From Polytrichum commune (Eukaryota; Streptophyta; Polytrichopsida; Polytrichales; Polytrichaceae), in NCBI GenBank assembly GCA_950295325.1, contig OX485807.1:51428440-51492439 (forward strand): a stretch of 64,000 nucleotides of DNA, given 5' to 3'. The notes under the pieces are model-generated. The model saw only the letters and a program-made list of their open reading frames with translations, was not told the origin of the DNA and did not search any database. Within the stretch, counting starts at the first letter, position 1; each line of letters starts with the position of its first letter. The position numbers and the translations under genes are program-made. Below are positions 57,520 to 64,000 of this stretch, in pieces.

Positions 57520-58035
57520 CCATCTTCGAAACGAATTACTCTGCAGCAAAATAATGATATGGATCGAGAGCAACTCCTAGACTACTACTTGCGAAGATGA
57601 AGTTCATGATGATGATGATGATGATGATGTACTGTGCGGGAGATGTTGAAGTTAGGAATATCAATTACAAAGCCTATTCAGGAACTTCGACATCCTCGTG
57701 TGCAGTGGTGTTTCGTAAGTGTGGGCAATTTACATTCTAGCCTGGTCGGATCCGTCTTCGAAACTAATTAGTCTGCATTCAAAATATTTAAATGGATCAG
57801 AGCAACAACTTATGGATCTCTTGCAATCGTCGTCGTGTTGTGGAGGAGATCACATTGTTGAAGTAACTACCAAATCAAAGCAGATGGAATCTCGAAACCC
57901 TAATTCGTGTGCAAATCTAGGGATCATCAGCCATGGTCTCTCATTAGTCTGCCATAAAATGACATGGAGAGCAAGTTCCTCTATCAATATCGTGACGATG
58001 GTGTTGTGCAGGAGATGTGGAGGCAACTAGTTACC
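57520..58035. repeat. Diverged local duplication with (ATG)n tract
   Basis: CATCTTCGAAACGAATTA at about 57522 recurs as CGTCTTCGAAACTAATTA at about 57750, each followed by CTGCA, ATGGATC(A)GAGCAACA-type sequence and a GGAGAT block; GTGTTGTG(C/G)AGGAGAT occurs again at about 57995. A (GAT)n tract lies at 57606-57628. No protein frame is conserved between copies. Confidence 0.55.
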
Positions 58036-58644
58036 AAAGCAGAAGGAATTTTGGAATCGAAGAGAATGCGTGGGCTCTGCAGATAATATCCGTCAAGACC
58101 AAGACGCTTTAGAATCGTGATGACTATACTCTTCTGACTCACCGTTATAAGCAGCAGCTAGCGAAGAGGGCTTACACCCAACTGACGAAATTCCTAGCTC
58201 GTCGCGGGAAAACGGCCAAGGAAGCGTCGTGCAGCCATGAATTATTAAATTACTGTCTGCAATCGGCAGAATATCTGCCTGCAAAAAGACTATGCTACAT
58301 ATGACTGAGCGGAAGAATGGTGACATTGCAGCTGTTGGAACCTTACGTCTGGCATTTCCTTACAGAACTTGAGTGAAGGATTCTTGCTTTTGTTCTTTCG
58401 TTCAGGAAACGTCTTCAACCTTACCAGATTCGGATTTCGGAGCACACACGACGACCAACTGCATTGATTATGTGCACACTTATCCATTGCGCAGAGGCAC
58501 AAGAGCCCGTCACCTCTGTCTACTATCTAGGAAATACGTAGATATTTCAGCTGGGGCAAGTCGTACATCTACCACAGCTGTAGATATTGGGACAGAGGCG
58601 ATGACACTTTAGGGTCCTCTGGACAGTTAGAGCCAGTGTCCGTG
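58036..58644. other. Intergenic stretch without a recognised gene
   Basis: Only short frames with no domain on either strand. Confidence 0.4.
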
Positions 58645-58800
58645 GAGATTTTTGGGCATAATTGGTCAAGATCCTAGTGTTTCCAAGTCCAACTGGTTAC
58701 ATGTTGTGATCTTTCTTTATTAATTCGAGGTATATTCCATGGAATCCTCTAAAACAATCGGTGTTTTTTCTAAAGTCTTGAACTTCAACCTTAATACTCA
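58645..58800 (+). repeat. Dispersed repeat, copy 2 (partner at 47.9 kb)
   Basis: Same orientation as 47925-48115 with shared blocks listed there. It is followed at 58950-58992 by two adjacent hairpins: GCCAAC/GTTGGC and a perfect 10-bp stem TTGAAAACCG/CGGTTTTCAA with a four-base loop. Confidence 0.65.
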
Positions 58801-58992
58801 AGGTTGGATTGAGGGCAGGCCTAAACTCTGAAGAATTTCAACCGATTGGATCATTCGGTTTCATCAAATCTGGTCCAAAGGCTTTATATCAGGCTTGGGC
58901 CCAAGCATTTACTCATCCTATGTAGCATCCTAGATGGAAAAAATTTGGAGCCAACTCTTTGGGTTGGCTTGAAAACCGGGCGCGGTTTTCAA

Positions 58993-61089
58993 GGGCGTGA
59001 ATTCTCACCTTGTATGGTATATAACACGACATGTAGCGTAGCTATCTAGAAGCTTGGGTAGAAATTAATTAATTATAAAAGGTGCCTAAATTTTTGAGAA
59101 ATTAATTTCGTTGAGTGTTCAAAAATAGAAATAACAAATAAAAAATAAATATTTCACAATAATGCAAGTGACATTCATTGAAATCCAACAAGGTAGCATC
59201 AATCAAAGAAAATTTTGTTGCTAAGCAAAACCTTGACATACAAGTAAAAGACAAACTTTAGGGTAAGGAATGTTGGTTAGGGAAGTGCTTAGGTTAATCG
59301 TAGCTGCCATAGATGAAATTAGGATGGATTATAGAAATGACTTTGGATGAATGTCTCACTTATTTTAGATTATTTCTTGAATTTGCTCAATTTTAGAGTA
59401 TTATTCTATGGGTTTCCTAACTTACTTTTTCACTTTAATTAATTATTGGGCAAAAAGGTGCCCAAGTTGCTAAAGAGCTACGGTATACATAATGCATTTT
59501 TTGATACAAGTCGAGTACTGCTAATTGAGGACACTTTCTTTTTGGTACCATTCAAATCTATATACCAAGCAAGAGCCTTCGCACCACCTACGTAAACTTA
59601 CCCAAACTGCATGAGTTTGGTATTAGGGTAGTTTTGACCCAAGTAATAACTTTAGTAGGCATAAAGAGATCATTCTCTCACCTTGTTATACCCACCAAAC
59701 ATTAATATTTGATTGGTGCTATAACAAAATTTAATATTGATTGGGTAGGTAGGTACTACAATGCCAATGATTGTCATAAATATTGTTTATTGATACAATG
59801 CAAAGTTCACCTATAAGTCAAACCAATCCAATGTTGGTGAGTACAAGCTCTAACCAATGAATGGGAAGAACCGACTGCTAGTTATAGATAAACCAATCGA
59901 GTTGAGAAATACTTTGGTTGAAGTTCAAGAGTGACTATGTACATGGCTTTGAGGCCAAATTGAGGACCGACCTAGTTCTCTATCATTAAGCCCTCGATCT
60001 ACTCCAACTTTTGTAGTCATGATGATATTAATATGACAATCTTACCATGGGTTTCATTTTGCATATTATGTAGGCTACATATTGATAGAGGACACATTTG
60101 TAGTCATGGTGTGAAGATGCTTTTAGAGGCATGGCAATTGGACTTTTGTCTCATGTGCAAACAAATGAGAGAAAAAACTTCCATAAGGGTCATGAAGTGC
60201 ATCACCTATGTCGAGTTTCTAGGAAAGAGACTAATGACACGTGACTGATGAAATTGGGCTTAAAATTCATGGTAGCCATGTTAGGGAGTAACTTCGGTAA
60301 AAACCTATCCCATGTGAGATTGTTAGTGTCATTTGATCCCAACTTGATCTCACTAGATTAATTTTGTGATGTCAATTGTGGGGTTGAATATTCTTTTCAA
60401 AGAAATCCCCATCCTTGTCCACAAAGCGGTACATCTGTCATTATCATACACATGGGGACATAGGTGATGAGCTTTTAGGGCCCATGTGTCCAAGGCAAGA
60501 CAAAAGAAGGTAGTTAAGCATAACACCCTAGGTAAACGGTCATCAATAATCTACTCTCACTACGCTAATTTGGGTTTGTGATGCTAATTTCCGGATCGAA
60601 TATGACTAGGAAAAAATTTCCAAACTAAGAAAAGTTCCTAAAGTTATGTGTTGTTTCCTTTAGTTTTTGAGACATGAAGTCAATAAGCCCACACCAAGAG
60701 TAGATTAAAACCAAGAAGACACGCCACTTAGAGGCGAAGGTTCCTAAGGTTCACACCTTCCACGAAAGTGGTGCATCTACCGCTATCCTAGATACATGGA
60801 CAAGGAGAGAGGGAATTGTAACATACGAGCGTACATGTCATCCATCCATTATAAGAAACTTGACCCGTTATAAGTTCATGGCTGACTCATCTCAAATGAC
60901 TCGGTCAACACTAATTTGGAGTCTTTAGAACCAATTCCGATGTCCAATCAACTAAAAACATTAACCTCCACAACATATACAACATATTTAGGACTTTTAC
61001 ATGGGATGCATGAGAGGTAAGCTCGTAGGCATGCAATCGTTCTCGGGATGAACTTTCAGGCCCGGTAAGAAGAATTTTTCCTCTAGAAG
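58993..61089. other. AT-rich intergenic stretch without a recognised gene
   Basis: Low coding potential on both strands. No repeats or motifs beyond short AT-rich words. Confidence 0.45.
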
Positions 61090-61515
61090 TGTGGGCCCAG
61101 TGGGACCCACCGCGGTCACACACGTGGATCGGCACCTTGAATTTCTGTGGAATTAATTCACCTCAGCACGGACCCCACCAGGAAGAGAAGAGAAGAGAAG
61201 AGAAGAGAATCGGTAACTACATAAGTAGTATACATTATTACAGTACATTACAACAAGAGGAATTAAAATTAAAATTTTAAGAGATGCCCGGAAATCCACG
61301 TGGCCTGCTTCGTTGGCAGGGGCATATATAATAATACCTGCTTCTCACGTGCAAAGAATGCGGGCAGCCTGCTGCTTGTGGCCTTGACTATATTACTCTG
61401 GTCACGGTCAGCTGGACTCCCAGCCGTCCGATCTTGGATCCGACGGCCCCTAAGCGCCCGCTCCCGCCACCTGGCCACTAATCCGGGAGGCATCATGTCG
61501 CCGCTCCAGGCGGAT
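61090..61515. other. GC-rich island with (AAGAG)n repeat and cis-element-like motifs
   Basis: Contains CACACGTGGATC and CTCACGTGC (ACGT-core, G-box-like) motifs, a (AGAAG)n microsatellite at about 61180-61208 and an interrupted palindrome GCCGTCCGATC-TTG-GATCCGACGGC at about 61420-61446. The palindrome word is familiar from plant promoter-proximal DNA. No adjacent gene is recognised, so this may be an isolated promoter fragment or part of a repeat. Confidence 0.45.
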
Positions 61516-61949
61516 TACTTGTGGCTCCTCTAATTTGCATTGCCAATAAGCAGTGTGTAAAATAAGTACACTAATTATGGTATTTAGTGTCTCTTACTAT
61601 TTGGAATTACGCAAATGATGTATCTATTAATTGTATATATTTTATTTTACCAACAAATGTTAAATTGGTTGCTTGGACATTATAGAAGATTAACAACTTT
61701 ACTTGGTGAAAATTTACATTGTGTTGAGAGGCATTAGCACATATTATTGAAGAATGCTATGTTGCACTCAAAAAGAAGTAATTGGCCTTATAATCACCAC
61801 ATTATAATCACTACATAATTGGCCTAATTGCAATTATGTAGTTAGCTATGTTCTAAGTATTTACCCCCCGCCCCCCCCCAAAAAAAACCCTTCTTTATTG
61901 ATGTTGTACATAATGTAGTTGGGTCTTAAGTGGCTCATTTTCTTAATAA
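61516..61949. other. AT-rich intergenic stretch
   Basis: No gene. A C-rich run lies at about 61865-61880. Confidence 0.45.
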
Positions 61950-62235
61950 GAACCATGTATTTGATTGGCATGTGTGGTATGGTGAGGATCAAAGAGAAAA
62001 CATCATAAATACACATGTGTTAAAAGAGATTGGACTACGTCTTAATAACTACTCTATGCTCAATCTTTAACATAATTGGGAGGACCTATGTATCTAGTTA
62101 AGAAATCAACAAACATGCACTCTTGATAATCATAACTAAATAAGAGGAGGTCCCATTTGCAATCCGGTTTTTGCATATGGTTCATCGTAGATTTGCCAAC
62201 ACAACACGAGTTTTGTTATGTAAATCTACTTGGTA
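61950..62235 (+). repeat. Dispersed repeat, copy 2 (partner at 56.84 kb)
   Basis: Diverged direct copy of 56840-57135. Blocks and order are conserved while the sequence between has drifted. Confidence 0.75.
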
Positions 62236-64000
62236 GAAGTTGGAGAACATGGAAAACAAACTAAATCACATCACATACCTTAGCAACCAAGGCCAAACAC
62301 CCACCTCTTTGAGTTGGGTCCCCACCATTCTAACAAAGCAAAAAACATAGTCAAATATTTTTATAGTTTGTATACCATAATGACCACCAGAACCCACTTG
62401 CACATCATGTCCATGCTAAATTGGCCTCGCCTGACTCAATCATCACCACAACCTCCCCCCCCCCCCCCCCCTCGCCCACTACCTAAAAGTCCAATACACA
62501 CTTTGTTGAATTCACCTTCTACCAAAACCAATACTCCACCCGAAGCAATTCAATAGGAGAAAGAAGAAGAAAAAGACAAGACCCTCAACACCAACTAGTA
62601 GTCAACACATTAGAAGATGTTATATGGTAAGTCATCCTTATTGTTCTTATGTCATCATAGGCAAACTCCGCATAGACACCATCACTAAAAAAAAATGAAC
62701 AATCCTACAACCCCCCCCCCCCCAACGCGTGCAACAAATCCACTTAAATAGCCATCAATTGCCTCACCCTACTCATGCTCGACCAAAAAGATTGGAAAAC
62801 CACCAACTCCCTAAGCTCCCCATCTAAAGATAACCACAAAGGCCACATACTGACAACCCCAAGGTTGGACCCTATAATAAGTTGCTTTCACTAAATCCAA
62901 TAAGCCTAGTTTTAGGGATAGGCAACAAGAATTGAACCCAACACATGTTGTAATTAGTGAAGTCATTTTGTCAAAATAACACCCAATCATAGGGTGCTCT
63001 CACGAACACACAACCCACTAATATATCACCCTCCTCTCACAGTTGAATAACAAGAGGGACCACCTCCAATGCGAGGTAAAAACACTTGTCCTATAGCTAT
63101 GTTTAATGAACCCGCTTCAGGTTCACATATGAGCATGTGGATGTGATCAAAGGTGGAGCATCCCTCATCCACACCAGCCCGGGCCTTGTGTCATGTCTCT
63201 CTCTCACACACACACTCTAGCATGTATATTATTTTATAAGTTGATTTGACCCCATAATTAGCATCATAAATCTTGAATTGTTCTAGAAAGACCCTCTTTA
63301 GACGAATTAACCACAAAATTATGGGAATCAACTTTTTGTGATACCTCCTTTACTTCAGTAATATTGTTGGGGTCCACCTCGAGGAGGTGGACGTCCAACC
63401 CTAATTGTACATAGCTGCCTAAATTACCATTGACTACACCAACCGGGGCTAGACACCCACCTCTTTGAATTGGGCCCCTACCACTGCACCGTTTATGGTA
63501 TTTAGTGTCACATACATAATAGTGTCACTCATAATAGTGTCACTCATAATAGGAAACTTGACAACAAACAAACACCTAGTCACCCACCATAAGGTGGTAA
63601 GAACTTTGCACAACACCAGAGCCCACCTCCCTTAGGAGGCATAACACCCCATATTGCATCTCGGATCCCGAGATCAATATAGGGTTAACGGGCTCACATT
63701 CACGCCGGTACAAATTGTACGGGTGTTATCTTTTATTTTCTTTCTTTCTGTCACTCACCCTATTTTGAGGCATATGATAGGTTACATTGCTGATGAACAA
63801 CTTCATCATAAGTATCACCTCATGACACTTGGCATTCAAGTGAACTTACTAATATCTCGGCATGAGTATGCTCAATAATGGTGTGAGGTGTATGCCTATG
63901 TTACATAATCGTCTACAAGTCAACTAAAGTGTACACAAATGACACTTGCCATTAGTATGCTCGAGGATATATTGCTCTTGCTTATGAAAATGTAAACACA
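62236..64000. other. Intergenic stretch with poly-C tracts
   Basis: No gene recognised. Long C-runs lie at about 62454-62471 and 62709-62723. CACCCACCTCTTTGAGTTGGG at about 62299 recurs with one change at about 63456. ATAGTGTCACTC repeats at 63522-63548. Confidence 0.45.

Noticed and set aside
57145-57573. 142-codon minus-strand frame
   Set aside because: No domain, ends in a dispersed repeat and starts in a diverged duplicated block; chance is likelier.
1-64000. tRNA or rRNA genes
   Set aside because: No cloverleaf with box A/B or rRNA core sequence was recognised by eye; a tRNAscan run would settle this.

Overview
The window looks like nuclear DNA of a land plant, most probably a non-seed plant and perhaps a moss or lycophyte. 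Three things point that way: TIR-NB-ARC-LRR receptors whose TIR begins with a FLSHSGAQKDFVEQL-type block, a LRR-Roc-COR (ROCO) protein, and spliceosomal introns in a repeat-rich, AT-rich background with few genes. The lineage is inferred from family style; the sequence names no species.

Region 1 (1-11.8 kb, minus strand) is a large, decayed APE-type LINE running off the left edge. It has ORF1 (to 9029 or 9276), a TAATG stop-start junction, and an ORF2 with an apurinic endonuclease and a reverse transcriptase. Between the ORF2 start and the endonuclease lies a three-fold repeated module, each copy ending in a 2A-type NPGP motif (GDVEPNPGP, degenerate ENIQPHPGP, GDIHPNPGP). Upstream of ORF1 a leader-like region holds about 17 consecutive, unrelated, short hairpins (10.10-10.98 kb). 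The 2A array and the hairpin array are the most novel signals in the window.

Region 2 (11.8-27.3 kb) is mostly non-coding: minisatellites, a tandem duplication, and one exon of a broken succinic-semialdehyde dehydrogenase gene at 26.33 kb.

Region 3 (27.3-44.2 kb) is a tandem TIR-NB-ARC-LRR pair on the plus strand. Copy A has clean splice sites through TIR and NB-ARC, and its LRR/C-terminal exon reads in frame into the TIR of copy B. Copy B is a pseudogene: frameshifted TIR, two TAG codons, and a 5 kb DNA transposon at its 3' end. The transposon carries 11.4 copies of a 359-bp satellite directly upstream of a 91-codon ORF. Intron 2 and part of the LRR are identical between copies while the TIR exons differ, suggesting gene conversion. 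A 343-bp MITE with long terminal inverted repeats and a perfect 9-bp target duplication follows.

Region 4 (44.2-49.6 kb) is intergenic, with diverged segmental repeats.

Region 5 (49.65-55.4 kb, minus strand) is an apparently intact three-exon ROCO gene (1387 codons). Its first intron is of the GC-AG class and splits the P-loop.

Region 6 (55.5-64 kb) is intergenic, with dispersed repeat pairs, microsatellites and poly-C tracts.

The TNLs would be intracellular NLR immune receptors; the ROCO protein is a LRR-GTPase of uncertain role in plants. No regulatory link between them can be shown from sequence.
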